Origin: a virus
IMG/VR virus record: IMGVR_UViG_3300035661_000043
Coordinates: 1 to 64,000 of that record
Reading direction: 5' to 3' (one strand)
Length of the DNA stretch: 64,000 nt
In this document: piece by piece, positions 32,883 through 42,475 of the stretch
How the letters are laid out: the number at the start of each line of letters is the position of its first letter
Position numbering within the stretch: position 1 is the stretch's first letter
The notes under the pieces: generated by a model
Databases searched by the model: none
Told to the model about the DNA's origin: nothing
Seen by the model: the letters and a program-made list of their open reading frames with translations, nothing else
Translations under genes and position numbers: made by a program

Positions 32883-33545
32883 ATGAACTTATCAAAACAA
32901 ACACTGTCCATTCTTAAGAATTTTGCGGGTATCAACGGTAACATTGCACTGAAGAAGGGATCCGTTCTTACCACTATCTCCCCACAGCGCAATGTTGTAG
33001 CATCTGTGACTGTGACGGAGGACTTTCCAGAAGACTTCTATATCTATGATTTAAGTCAATTCCTGGGTGTTCTATCACTGTTTTCTGATCCAGATATCGA
33101 CTTCAGCTCAACCGTTGCAACGATCAAGGAAGGAAAAAATAGTATCAAGTACTATGCAGCAGACAAATCTGTTCTACTGCTCCCACCAGACAAGGCTATC
33201 AAGTTCCCCGGAGCTGATGTCGAGTTTGAATTTACTGCAGAACAGTTAACCGCTATTCAGAAGACTTCCAGTGTACTTTCTGCTCCAGATCTGAGTATCG
33301 TTGGTGATGGAAAAACCTTGACAATGAAAGTCTTAGATCTTAAGAATAATAGTACAAATAACTATGAAGTTGAGATCGGTGACACCACAGAAGAGTTTGT
33401 TGCTAACATCACAATTAGTAACCTGAAAATGATTAATCAGTCCTATAAAGTTGAGCTGTCATCAAAGAAAATTTCTAAATGGACTGCTCTGGATGGTGAT
33501 ATGACGGTGTATGTAGCTCTGGATTCTACTTCCACATTCTCGTGA
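32883..33545 (+). CDS. 45: Sliding clamp gp45
   Basis: 220 residues, no TAG. MNLSKQTLSILKNFAGINGN parallels T4 MKLSKDTTALLKNFATINSG, followed by FYIYDLSQFLGVLSLF (T4 VAIYDLNGFLGILSL) and the usual two-domain clamp layout. The trimer tethers the polymerase and couples replication to late transcription through gp55. Confidence 0.92.
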   Translation: MNLSKQTLSILKNFAGINGNIALKKGSVLTTISPQRNVVASVTVTEDFPEDFYIYDLSQFLGVLSLFSDPDIDFSSTVATIKEGKNSIKYYAADKSVLLLPPDKAIKFPGADVEFEFTAEQLTAIQKTSSVLSAPDLSIVGDGKTLTMKVLDLKNNSTNNYEVEIGDTTEEFVANITISNLKMINQSYKVELSSKKISKWTALDGDMTVYVALDSTSTFS

Positions 33546-33667
33546 TATAATGGGGCTTTGTCCCCCTTCCAAGAGTTAGATTTTACTAAATTGGTAACAT
33601 CAAAAGATATGAGTGGAATAGCACTAGACAGTAAATTGAACCATCTGAATAATCTGAAAGATATATT

Positions 33668-34609
33668 ATGAGCAGTATTGAAAATTTTGTGTGGAGTGAA
33701 AAATATCGACCTTAGACTGTGGCAGAATGCATACTCCCACAGTCAATCAAAAATGTGATTGTAAGCATGATCAAGAATGAAGATGTGACACATATTCTTA
33801 TGTCTGGATCTGCTGGTTGTGGGAAAACAACATTAGCTAGAGCCATAGTAAATGACTATGGTGGTGAATATCTGTTCATTAATGCATCTTTGGAGAATGG
33901 TATCGACACTATCCGAACTAAGGTTATGCAGTATTCCAGTACTGTTTCTTTGGAAGGAAAACAGAAATTTCTCATCATGGATGAATTTGATGGAATTTCT
34001 CGACAGAGTCAAGAGGCTCTTCGTGGTATCATTGAAGAGTTTAAGAATGTAAGATTCTTCTTTACTTGCAATTTTAAAAATCGTATTATCGATGCTATCA
34101 TCTCTCGTACAGTTGAGATCAATTTTACTATCCCAAGTGATGAAAAATCAAAACTTCAGTCTCAGTTCTTCAAACGTATAGTTGAGATTCTGAAAAAAGA
34201 AAATGTAGAGTTTGACCCAAAAGCAGTTGCAGAACTCATCCAAAAAAGTTATCCAGACAATCGTAAGATTCTGAATGAACTACAACGATATGCGTCAGGT
34301 GGTAAAATTGATGCAGGTGTTTTGATAGATCAAAGTAAATCTCACTTCAAAGATCTACTCAAAACCCTGAAAGAAAAGAACTTTACGGAGATGCGCAAGT
34401 GGGTCGCAAAAAATACCGATATTGAACCACAATCACTATTTCGGGAGATTTATGATTCTGCTAATGAGCAATTGCTACCTTCTTGTATACCTCAAGTAGT
34501 AATTCTTGCTGCAGATTATGGGTTCAAGTCTACACATTCAGTTGATCAAGAAATTCTTATTGCTGCATTTCTCACTGAATTTATGGCAGGTGCTCAATGG
34601 AAGCAGTAA
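33668..34609 (+). CDS. 44: Clamp loader large subunit gp44
   Basis: 313 residues with one TAG. FVWSEKYRP-Ser-TVAECILP: T4 has KYRPSTIDECILP, so Ser fits exactly. AAA+ motifs: SGSAGCGKTT (Walker A), FLIMDEFDG (Walker B), FFTCN (sensor 1). It works with gp62 to load gp45. Confidence 0.93.
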
Positions 34610-34929
34610 ACACTCTAACGGATTTGACACTGTTTGTTTTTTTACTACTGGCTGTAGTAATAGGATGGACTACAGGTTATTACAAAGGGCTCATCACCGG
34701 CTATAATTATGCTAAATCGGAAGAGATAGATAAGTACCCAGTTGCCAATGTGTATTTTTATGACACAGACAAAGAGGATGCAGACAAAGAGGATGAATAT
34801 TCATTTGTGAATATGGTGACTGGTGAGTTTATCACCTCCGGCTCATTTAATGAGTGTATTGAGAAATTAAAATCTAAAGATACATCTAAGCTTGTTGTTT
34901 TTTCTAAAGGAGAAAAAGATGAGCAGTAA
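34597..34929 (+). CDS. Small membrane protein
   Basis: 110 residues starting inside the end of gp44 (ATGGAAGCAGTAA). One clear transmembrane segment at about residues 8-28 (LTLFVFLLLAVVIGWTTGYY), then a soluble, acidic domain with a repeated DKED unit. The gene sits between the two clamp-loader genes. No family recognised. Confidence 0.62.
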   Translation: MEAVNTLTDLTLFVFLLLAVVIGWTTGYYKGLITGYNYAKSEEIDKYPVANVYFYDTDKEDADKEDEYSFVNMVTGEFITSGSFNECIEKLKSKDTSKLVVFSKGEKDEQ

Positions 34930-35311
34930 TCCTTTTGATTGGCTGAATAATATCAATGGGTCTACTGAATCTATTTGGGATGAATCTACCTCTGAAAAAG
35001 ATTATAATTCTTTCATGATAAACCGGGGTTTATCACAATTTCGTGACACAGTTCTATTTTCTCAGATGATGAATGAGAAGTCACAGTATCTTTCAAATAA
35101 GATGCAATATGACTTTTACAGATTGGGAATCACTCATAAGAAAAAACGATTCGCCAAGTGGCATAAACCAGAAAAACTTCAAGAAATTGAAATGTTATCC
35201 AAGCACTTTGGTATCTGTATTAGAGTTATGGAAAACTATGTTTCTCTTCTGTCAGATGAAACTAAGAAAGAATTATTGGCTTCACTGGCTAGGGGTGGTA
35301 GGAATAAGTAA
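34919..35311 (+). CDS. 62: Clamp loader small subunit gp62
   Basis: 130 residues. AAAGGAG precedes the ATG. NPFDWLNNI, YNSFMINRGLS, LSNKMQYDFYRLGI and KKKRFAKW are landmarks of gp62 in T4-like phages. The place between gp44 and regA agrees. Confidence 0.88.
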   Translation: MSSNPFDWLNNINGSTESIWDESTSEKDYNSFMINRGLSQFRDTVLFSQMMNEKSQYLSNKMQYDFYRLGITHKKKRFAKWHKPEKLQEIEMLSKHFGICIRVMENYVSLLSDETKKELLASLARGGRNK

Positions 35312-35329
35312 AAGATTTACACTTATCCT

Positions 35330-35640
35330 ATTGCGCATATCCGCTTTGGGATTTGAAAATCTGATTCATATTTGGCGGCTTCTGATTTCCACATTAAATT
35401 CTGTGTACTAAATAATACGGAAAGATTCTAATCCAGTATGCTTGATTAATTCTTTTACATACTTAGATGATGTTTTATATCATCTTGTGTTAACAATTTT
35501 GAATGATGACAGCCTGATTTTGTTTCAGATCCGCGATATAAAAGACCAGAAGATGTGTGTTCTATGATATAAAAGTATGGTTTCGATTTTTTACGCTGGA
35601 CATAACATTTCCTTAAAGATTTGTAGCATAAATATGTTTA
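35330..35640 (-). pseudogene. Degenerate homing endonuclease upstream of regA
   Basis: On the minus strand one frame reads KPYFYIIEHTSSGLLYRGSE then GCHHSKLLTQDD; a shifted frame continues YKTSSKYVKELIKHT. This pattern (FYxIxHxxSGKxYxGSK...TSSKxVKxLI) belongs to phage GIY-YIG-like homing endonucleases. A frameshift and missing ends make it a pseudogene. The rest of the 35312-35770 gap shows nothing else except a segment (35649-35685) that resembles one before gp41. Confidence 0.55.
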
Positions 35641-35770
35641 GAGGTACTGGGAACAGGAATTCCGCAAGTATAACCTATTCATAGTTTTCGACAAATAGAA
35701 AACAATGTTTCATTGATGAGTGAAACTGATTATGCAACTTTAATAGGATCCCTGGATAGGGGTGAGCAAC

Positions 35771-36211
35771 ATGGAACTAAAAAATGATTACACTGTCTGG
35801 GACTTCAAATGGTAGCCAGATATTATGCTAGAGATCAGTTTAATCGACCCTGATTCTTTTCTCAAAATCAAAGAAACATTGACTCGTATTGGTATTTCTT
35901 CGAAGAAAGATCAAACTTTGTATCAGACGTGCCATATCTTACATAAGAAGGGCAAGTATTATATTGTTAGTTTCTTGGAGCTATTTGCACTTGATGGGAA
36001 GGATACAACTCTGGGTTACGAAGATGTAGCTCGTAGAAATACTATCGCTTCTTTGATTGAACAGTGGGGAATGTGTTCTGTCATAAAGACATCCATGTAT
36101 GAGAATGCAAGAGTTCCTGTTTCTTCTATTAAAATTATTTCTCACAGTGAAAAGAAAAATTGGAATTTGATACCAAAGTATAATCTTGGTAAATTTAAGA
36201 CCAAATCATAA
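35771..36211 (+). CDS. regA: Translational repressor RegA
   Basis: 146 residues with one TAG. MLEISLIDPDSFLKIKETLT parallels T4 MIEITLKKPEDFLKVKETLT; QTCHILHKKGKYYIV parallels QSCHILQKKGLYYIV; KKNWNLIPKYNLG parallels KHEWKLVPKYTIG. I take the ATG at 35771, which has a good AGGGGTGAG upstream and an 18-residue extension; the T4-equivalent start would be 35825. It represses translation of early mRNAs. Confidence 0.88.
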
Positions 36212-36225
36212 AGAATTCAAAAGAA

Positions 36226-36277
36226 TTTGAGGGTAGTTCCCTCAAATAGGAAGATGCCTATTGGGTCTTCCTCTAAC
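36226..36277 (+). terminator. Two hairpins after regA
   Basis: TTGAGGG-TAGTT-CCCTCAA, then AGGAAGA...TCTTCCT. Neither has a strong T-run, so these could be mRNA-stability or attenuator structures in front of the Hsp20 gene. Confidence 0.5.
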
Positions 36278-36302
36278 CTTGTCTAATTGAAAGGAAAATA
36301 AA

Positions 36303-36764
36303 ATGGACTTATTTGATCAACTAACTCGTGGCTACATTGGTGCTGACAGATTTTTTAATCTGCAAGCTCAACTAGCTGCAAATGCCAAGAAATTTGGAAC
36401 GTTCCCGTTCTATAATATTAAAAAGACCGAAGAAAATAAGTATACAGTAGAATTGGCTCTTGCAGGTTATAGTATTTCTGATCTAGAGATTACTCTAGAA
36501 AAGAATGTTCTGACTATCTCCAGTAGCGGAAAGGATGAAAATTCTACAAACTATATTTTCAAAGGTTTTGCTTCCAGAAAATTCACTCGTCAATTCACAC
36601 TGATGGACAATATTAAGGTGGCAGGAGCGGATTTGGTAAACGGTATTCTCTCTATCTGGTTAGAGGAATATGTGAAAGAAGAAGATAAACCAAAGAAAAT
36701 TAATATCGGCCCTCCTTCTGAAGAACTACATCCACAATTGTTAAACGAATCCTCAAACTTCTGA
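36303..36764 (+). CDS. Small heat-shock protein (Hsp20)
   Basis: 153 residues. The alpha-crystallin domain is visible as FYNIKKTEENKYTVELALAG, LEITLEKNVLTISSSG, GFASRKFTRQFTL and LVNGILSIWLEE. Hsp20 genes are a hallmark of T4-like cyanophages and related marine or freshwater phages. Likely a chaperone for virion assembly. Preceded by AAAGGAAAA. Confidence 0.85.
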   Translation: MDLFDQLTRGYIGADRFFNLQAQLAANAKKFGTFPFYNIKKTEENKYTVELALAGYSISDLEITLEKNVLTISSSGKDENSTNYIFKGFASRKFTRQFTLMDNIKVAGADLVNGILSIWLEEYVKEEDKPKKINIGPPSEELHPQLLNESSNF

Positions 36765-36779
36765 TGCTTTGAACTAAAT

Positions 36780-36808
36780 AGGTCCATGGTTAACTCTATG
36801 GACCTTTA
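36780..36808 (+). terminator. Terminator after Hsp20
   Basis: AGGTCCAT-GGTTAACTCT-ATGGACCT followed by TTAAAGTTT. Confidence 0.65.
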
Positions 36809-36814
36809 AAGTTT

Positions 36815-37024
36815 ATGCCAGCAAAAATTGAGCGAATAGCAGTATTTGGATCTAAGAAGATTGATGACTGGATATTCCGAGTTTAGATCTAGAACTCGGA
36901 GAATATTATGATTATGTGCTATGATAGTAATGATCCTGTGAATTTCATAATACGTTTCTTCTTAGATGAAGAACAAGCTAATGCTTTTGTTCATGAAGCT
37001 GCTATGGGGAAACACTAGCCGTAA
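36815..37024 (+). CDS. Small hypothetical protein (69 aa)
   Basis: Open only if three TAG are read as Ser: MPAKIERIAVFGSKKIDDWI, then a FIIRFFLDEEQANAFVHEAA segment, ends HSP then TAA. The amphipathic C-terminal half looks real. It sits between Hsp20 and dexA. No family recognised. Confidence 0.55.
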
Positions 37025-37044
37025 CATTCACTATAAGATTATGA

Positions 37045-37050
37045 TATAAT
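37045..37050 (+). promoter_or_regulatory. Early-type promoter for dexA/gp43
   Basis: ATGA-TATAAT, 33-38 bases before dexA. Confidence 0.6.
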
Positions 37051-37082
37051 GAACTTTGTTATTATGAAAGAGGTGATCAAAA

Positions 37083-37667
37083 ATGTATTTGTATGACTTA
37101 GAGACACTTGGTGTAAATGAAACAGCTGTAGTACTTTCTATAGGTTGCATTTATATCAGTTCACCAGAACCGTGTTCATATCATGATTTGATGAAGAATT
37201 CTTTCTTCGTGAAATTGGATGCTAAACATCAAATCCAAAAACTGGGTCGACAAGTTACTTCCTCTACCGTAGATTGGTGGGCAAAACAAAGCACCGCTGC
37301 TAAGCATACATCATATATCCCAAGTAAGAATGATGTGACACCTGACGTGGCGCTTCAGCAACTACGGAAGTTTGTCTATGACAACACCGGGCAATCTCGA
37401 GTCAAGTGCTATACTCGTGGATCCATGGATGTTATTGTTTCAGAGCATTTGGCTAAGCAAGTCGACATGAAACTTCCTTGGGTGTATAATAACTTCAGAG
37501 ATATTCGTACTGCTATCGATATTCTATACACACTCAGTAAAGATGGGTATGTGGCAGTAGACCAGACAAAATGCTTTGGTTACACAGATGACATGACTAT
37601 TGCGCACAACCCAGTGCACGACTGTGCTCGCGATGCTGCAATGCTACTTTTTGGAAAGACTGAATGA
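37083..37667 (+). CDS. dexA: 3'-5' exonuclease DexA
   Basis: 194 residues. DEDDh-type exonuclease: YDLETLG (DxE), STVDWWAKQS, RDIRTAIDIL and HNPVHDCARDA (HxxxxxD) match T4 DexA (STIEWWKNQS, RDIRTRIEAL, HDSIHDCAKD). Likely degrades host DNA and trims ends. The stop overlaps the polymerase ATG. Confidence 0.88.
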   Translation: MYLYDLETLGVNETAVVLSIGCIYISSPEPCSYHDLMKNSFFVKLDAKHQIQKLGRQVTSSTVDWWAKQSTAAKHTSYIPSKNDVTPDVALQQLRKFVYDNTGQSRVKCYTRGSMDVIVSEHLAKQVDMKLPWVYNNFRDIRTAIDILYTLSKDGYVAVDQTKCFGYTDDMTIAHNPVHDCARDAAMLLFGKTE

Positions 37668-39169
37668 CAAGATTTTATACAAACGTAGTAAGACTCGGGA
37701 ACAATATCTGTGTCCGAGAGCAAACAGAAACTGGACCTAGCAAGTTTAAAACTCGTTACCAGCCAACATTATTTCTAAAGACCGACAAGGAGTCAAAGTT
37801 TAAGACTCTGTACGGAGATTTTGCTAAACCCGTGCAACAAGACTCGATGTCAGAAGCACGAGAGTTCATCAAGAAATATGAAGGTGTACGTGGGGTAGAA
37901 TTGTTCGGTCAGCATAACTGGGTTCTTCAGTACATTAATGAGACATATTCTGGATCAGTTAACTTTGACCCAAAACTGATTTCTGCTTGGTCTTTAGATA
38001 TAGAAACGCTATTGTTTGAAGATGCAGAAGGAAAGATTACTGGCTTCCCGAATGCAGAGACAGGTGATTGTGAAATCACTCTTATCACAATTCAATGTCT
38101 GCAGAGCAAACAGTGCTTCACATTTGGCTCACGCGAGTATAAAGGTGAAAAAGTTCTTGATAGCAGGTACATGAACTGTGGATCTGAAAGGGAAATGCTT
38201 AAGCAGTTCATACAATTTTGGCAACTCAAATCAGTAGAAGTGATCACTGGATGGAACATCGAGCGGTTTGATATTCCGTACATTGTGAATCGTGTAAAAG
38301 TAGTTCTCGGAGAAGAATGGGCCAAGAAGTTATCACCGTGGGAATCAGTTGAAGTTATTAAGAAACGTGTCTCCGGTGGGTTTGGTGGAGATGAAGAAAT
38401 CATCTGTAATATTGCTGGTGTGTCTATTCTAGACTATATGGCTCTGTACAAGAAATTTGTGTTTGTAAAACATGAATCTTACTCGTTAGGGCATATTGCA
38501 CAGGAAGAACTTGGTGAGACCAAATTGGACCACTCGGAGTATAAGAACTTCAATGAGTTCTACTGGAAGGGGTTTGATGCAAAGTATGTTGACTATAACA
38601 TCCGAGATACGCAACTTGTTGCTCGTCTTGAAGATAAATTGAAACTTATTGAGTTAGTCTATACTCTGGCATATTTGGCAAAAATCAACTTTACAGATGT
38701 TTTCAGTCCTGTAAAGATGTGGGATTCTATTCTCCACAACAGGCTGTTTGGTGAAAATACGGTTGTGCCACTGAAGGAACACAATCCTGATGGTGACAAG
38801 CACATCGAAGGTGCTTATGTAAAGGACCCATCAGTTGGTATGCATGAATGGGTTATCTCATTAGATGCTACAAGCTTGTATCCATCCATCATGATGACAC
38901 TGAATATCAGCCCAGAAACATATCGAGGTATTGACAAAGAATACAATGTTGATTCTTTGTTGGCTGGGAAAATGAAGTTGGATCCACCTCAAAATCAAGC
39001 ATGGGGACCGAATGGTTCCAAGTTTGAAATTACTACACGCGGTGTTATCCCAAAGATTGTAGAAGAAATGATGGCAGATAGGAAATCTTCTAAAAAGAAA
39101 ATGCTTAATAGGACTCAGGATCTGGAACACATCAAGACAGAAATCACCAGGCGTGGATTGAAAGTGTAA
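37664..39169 (+). CDS. 43: DNA polymerase gp43, fragment 1 (N-terminal, exonuclease, palm start)
   Basis: 501 residues, no TAG. Family B polymerase: exonuclease motif WSLDIETL, GWNIERFDIPYI, YNIRDTQLVARL; palm motif A as SLDATSLYPSIMM. It stops at TAA after ITRRGLKV, in the fingers region. The rest continues in the gene at 39340. The 170-nt gap holds no gene or intron core that I recognise. Fission here recalls the split gp43A/B of some Aeromonas phages. Confidence 0.92.
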   Translation: MTRFYTNVVRLGNNICVREQTETGPSKFKTRYQPTLFLKTDKESKFKTLYGDFAKPVQQDSMSEAREFIKKYEGVRGVELFGQHNWVLQYINETYSGSVNFDPKLISAWSLDIETLLFEDAEGKITGFPNAETGDCEITLITIQCLQSKQCFTFGSREYKGEKVLDSRYMNCGSEREMLKQFIQFWQLKSVEVITGWNIERFDIPYIVNRVKVVLGEEWAKKLSPWESVEVIKKRVSGGFGGDEEIICNIAGVSILDYMALYKKFVFVKHESYSLGHIAQEELGETKLDHSEYKNFNEFYWKGFDAKYVDYNIRDTQLVARLEDKLKLIELVYTLAYLAKINFTDVFSPVKMWDSILHNRLFGENTVVPLKEHNPDGDKHIEGAYVKDPSVGMHEWVISLDATSLYPSIMMTLNISPETYRGIDKEYNVDSLLAGKMKLDPPQNQAWGPNGSKFEITTRGVIPKIVEEMMADRKSSKKKMLNRTQDLEHIKTEITRRGLKV

Positions 39170-39339
39170 GATCAAAAAGTTTCCGACTATTGATTTAGCT
39201 GGGACTTTTGTATATTACCAAATACACGTTCACTTTTCTTCATTCCCACAAACGGGAAGTAATTTTTCTTCGATATCAACAATTTTCAACCTTTACTATA
39301 TCACCATATAGTATATTTTATTAGAACAGGACCTCATAT

Positions 39340-39984
39340 ATGGATCTTTCTAAACTTTCCGATTCCGAATTGTTAAAACTCTACAATAAAGCAGAAGAGG
39401 AAATCTCCGCTCTTGATAACTTACAAATGGCACTCAAGATCTCTTTAAATTCACTTTACGGTGGAATTGGAAATCAAGGGTTCCGTTTCTTCAACTCTAA
39501 TGTTGCAGAGACAATTACATTGACCGGTCAGTATGTTCTTCGGTCTATTGAGCAAAGCATCGATGATAAACTGAATAAAGTATTCAAGACAGAGGGTCAC
39601 AAGTACCTGATCTATATCGACACTGATTCTGTCGTCGGAGATACAAAAATTTTAGTTAACGGCACTGAAACAACAATTGCAGATTATTATGATTCTAAGA
39701 CGGAGTTCATCAAAAGAGATGAATTTAATAAAGACTATGTTAAAAAATGTGATTCAGATTACACACCTACTGTGAATCCAAATACACAGGTAATGGAAAA
39801 TAAATCTGTTTCATATGTTATGAAACATAGAGTAAAAAAGAGAATGTATAAAATTACTGTTGGTGGAAAAGAAGTAATTTGTACGAATGATCACTCAATT
39901 ATTGTACGCAGGAATAGTCTCATTCTTTCCGTTATTCCCTCAGACATTCTGAAGACTGATGAGTTAATACATATTAAGCACTGA
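39340..39984 (+). CDS. 43: DNA polymerase gp43, fragment 2 with split-intein N-part
   Basis: Own ATG with AGGACC upstream. MDLSKLSDSELLKLYNKAEE, then ALKISLNSLYGGIGN (motif B) and YIDTD. From the next Ser an intein begins: SVVGDTKILVNGT (block A), KITVGGKEVICTNDHSIIV (block B), and it ends at TGA after about 115 intein residues. The catalytic motif C (YIDTDS) is interrupted between D and S. Trans-splicing with the 40044 gene is needed. Confidence 0.9.
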   Translation: MDLSKLSDSELLKLYNKAEEEISALDNLQMALKISLNSLYGGIGNQGFRFFNSNVAETITLTGQYVLRSIEQSIDDKLNKVFKTEGHKYLIYIDTDSVVGDTKILVNGTETTIADYYDSKTEFIKRDEFNKDYVKKCDSDYTPTVNPNTQVMENKSVSYVMKHRVKKRMYKITVGGKEVICTNDHSIIVRRNSLILSVIPSDILKTDELIHIKH

Positions 39985-40043
39985 ATTTGTATGAACTAAT
40001 ACATGACTAAAGATCGTGATTTAATTATAGAAAGATTAAAAAA

Positions 40044-40997
40044 ATGCAATTAGAGTTCACAACTGATTTTCAGATTGAAGATTTAGGTGAGATCGAAGAA
40101 GATGTTTATGATATTGAAACAGAAGATAATCATAATTTTTTCGGCAACGGTGTTTTAGTACACAACAGTTGTTACATCAATGTCGCCCCAGTTGTACAGA
40201 AATATCTATCAGATATTCCCGATAAGTCTGAGATTATTAAACGATTAGAAAAATTGGCAGTTGATATTATTCAAAAGAATGTCAATGATATTGTGAATGA
40301 TGTCTGTAAGCAAATGAATGTCTACGAGAACAAACTATCATTTAAATTAGAGGTATGTGCAGATAAGGCAATCTGGTTAGCAAAGAAAAAATATGTAGTA
40401 CGTGCATATTCTTCTGAGGGTGTTACATACTCAAAACCAAAATATAAAACGATTGGTTTGGAACTCGTCCGTTCGTCTACTCCAATGTTTATCCGTAAGA
40501 AGTTGAAGGATGTTCTCCCATTGGTGTTTGACACAGATCAAAGCACAATTCAGAAATTTTTATTAGAAACTCGTAAAGAGTTTGATCAATTGTCGGTGCA
40601 AGAAATTGCATTTCCAAGATCTGCTAACAATTTAGAGGAATATTCCGATAGTCAAAATATCTACAAAAAGGGTGCTGGTGTGTCTACACCAATACATGCC
40701 CGCGCAAGTTTGTTGTATAATGATCTAATACGGAAGAAAAATCTTCAAGGGCAGTTTCCAATTATTGTTTCTGGTGCGAAGATCAAATTTGTGTATCTAA
40801 AACTACCAAATACTCTAAGAGAGAATGTCATTGCTTTCCCTGCTGATGAGACTCTTCCTATTGAATTTGACCTACACCAGAAGGTTGACAGAGATATTCA
40901 ATGGGACAAAACGATGATTGCTTCTACACAGATCATTCTAGATTCAATTGGTTGGTCAGCTATCGAACAGTCAAGTTTAGATGACTTTTTTGGTTAA
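40044..40997 (+). CDS. 43: DNA polymerase gp43, fragment 3 with split-intein C-part
   Basis: The first 41 residues are a classical split-intein C-part, ending EEDVYDIETEDNHNFFGNG then VLVHN; the next residue, Ser, restores TDS-CYINV. The polymerase thumb follows, and the C-terminus ends SSLDDFFG, a clamp-binding peptide like the T4 gp43 tail. Only 59 nt separate it from fragment 2. No endonuclease gene lies between them. Confidence 0.9.
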   Translation: MQLEFTTDFQIEDLGEIEEDVYDIETEDNHNFFGNGVLVHNSCYINVAPVVQKYLSDIPDKSEIIKRLEKLAVDIIQKNVNDIVNDVCKQMNVYENKLSFKLEVCADKAIWLAKKKYVVRAYSSEGVTYSKPKYKTIGLELVRSSTPMFIRKKLKDVLPLVFDTDQSTIQKFLLETRKEFDQLSVQEIAFPRSANNLEEYSDSQNIYKKGAGVSTPIHARASLLYNDLIRKKNLQGQFPIIVSGAKIKFVYLKLPNTLRENVIAFPADETLPIEFDLHQKVDRDIQWDKTMIASTQIILDSIGWSAIEQSSLDDFFG

Positions 40998-41115
40998 TAG
41001 TGAAAGATACAAAAGTTTAAACGGAAAAGAAACTTGGTATTTTTTGATCCATCTTTCATTAAGAGGAAACTCAGAAATTCGCTGAGTGGTTTCATATTCA
41101 AGGAGATATTTTAAA

Positions 41116-42189
41116 ATGAGTAAATTATTGCAAAAAATGTTGAAAGCAGGTTCTGCAGGGGCTACAATTCTGTCAGAAGCTGATATGTTCAAAGAACAAG
41201 ATCTCGTTCAGACATCGCTTCCTATTATTAACATTGCATATTCTGGTAAAGTAGATGGTGGGTTCGGCTCCGGTCTAACAATTCTGGCAGGTGAATCAAA
41301 GACATTTAAAACTGCTCTGGCACTATATTGTCTGAAGGCGTATTTGGACAAATACAAAGACGGTATTGGTGTTCTATATGATTCTGAGGGTGGTTGTAAC
41401 CCACAATATATTAAGTCATTTGGTATTGATCCAGCCAGAGTTGTTCACGTTCCAGTTGAACATGTTGAACAACTGAAGTTTGACTTTGTTAAGAAACTAG
41501 AAGAAATCGAAAAGGGTGATAAAGTATTTTTCTTGGTTGATTCAATTGGTCAAATTGCATCAAAGAAAGAAACTGATGATGCGAGTGATGAGAAATCAGT
41601 GGCTGATATGTCACGTGCCAAAGCTATTCGGTCTCTCCTCCGTCTTGTGACAGTGCAATTGAATAAAAAGTTGCTACCATGTTTCATGATCAATCACGTC
41701 TATCAAGAAATTGGTATGTTCCCAAAGACTATCATTCCTGGTGGAACAGCTGTCACATATTCCGCGAACACTATCTTTGTTATTGGAAAATCACAAGACA
41801 AATCTTCAGATGGTGAATTGAATGGTTGGCACTTCACATTGAATATTCATAAATCTCGATTTGTCCGTGAAAAGGCTAAATTCCCATTCACTGTGAATTA
41901 TGAAACAGGTATTAAGCCATATTCCGGTCTTTTGGACATGGCAATTGAATTGGGTGCAATTGTATCTCCTTCGTCCGGATGGTACTCTGTAGTTGATCTG
42001 GTGACTGGAGAAATTTCATCTAAAAAATATAGAAAAAAGGACTGTGATTCGGAAGAATTCTGGAGTCCTATCTTAGAATCAAAGGAATTTAAGCAAAAAG
42101 TGATTAATCGTTATATGCTATCTTCTCCTAGTATGACAGATGAAGATATTGACACCGCAATGAGCGAGATTGGAGATGACAATGAGTGA
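41116..42189 (+). CDS. uvsX: Recombinase UvsX (RecA-like)
   Basis: 357 residues, no TAG. Walker A variant GESKTFKT (T4 GPSKSFKS), LYDSEGG, VFFLVDSIGQI (Walker B), and a CFMINHVYQEIGMFPK loop as in T4. AGGAG upstream. Catalyses strand exchange with UvsY; its TGA overlaps the next ATG. Confidence 0.93.
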   Translation: MSKLLQKMLKAGSAGATILSEADMFKEQDLVQTSLPIINIAYSGKVDGGFGSGLTILAGESKTFKTALALYCLKAYLDKYKDGIGVLYDSEGGCNPQYIKSFGIDPARVVHVPVEHVEQLKFDFVKKLEEIEKGDKVFFLVDSIGQIASKKETDDASDEKSVADMSRAKAIRSLLRLVTVQLNKKLLPCFMINHVYQEIGMFPKTIIPGGTAVTYSANTIFVIGKSQDKSSDGELNGWHFTLNIHKSRFVREKAKFPFTVNYETGIKPYSGLLDMAIELGAIVSPSSGWYSVVDLVTGEISSKKYRKKDCDSEEFWSPILESKEFKQKVINRYMLSSPSMTDEDIDTAMSEIGDDNE

Positions 42190-42454
42190 ATTTGATTATG
42201 TGCCTTCAGATGTTCACAAAGACAAAATTGTGATTAAAATAAACTCTGGTCCATTTGCCGGCATTAGTTATGTTCTTGGGGAAGTAAATTTTCCCGATGA
42301 AGATGAACCAATTCTACAATTCCAATACGATATCATAGAAGGCGAACCTTATGATGTGCAGGCATTTGAAAAGTTTGTTGGTGATGCTCTTGTTGAAATG
42401 TTGACAAAATCCTTAGAGGAACATACCACTGTATTCAAGGGCGGAACTGAATAA
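42182..42454 (+). CDS. Conserved protein downstream of uvsX
   Basis: 90 residues, ATG overlapping the uvsX TGA (ATGAGTGA). Motifs NSGPFAGISYVLGEVNFPDE and VGDALVEMLTKSLEE. Similar small acidic genes follow uvsX in cyanophage genomes as far as I recall. Function unknown. Confidence 0.62.
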   Translation: MSEFDYVPSDVHKDKIVIKINSGPFAGISYVLGEVNFPDEDEPILQFQYDIIEGEPYDVQAFEKFVGDALVEMLTKSLEEHTTVFKGGTE

Positions 42455-42475
42455 AGGAAGAACGACATCCTCAAT

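Noticed and set aside
39170-39339. Group I intron or ribosome bypass joining polymerase fragments 1 and 2
   Set aside because: No group I core strings, no matched take-off and landing codons in frame, and fragment 2 has its own Shine-Dalgarno and ATG. Simple gene fission is the better reading.
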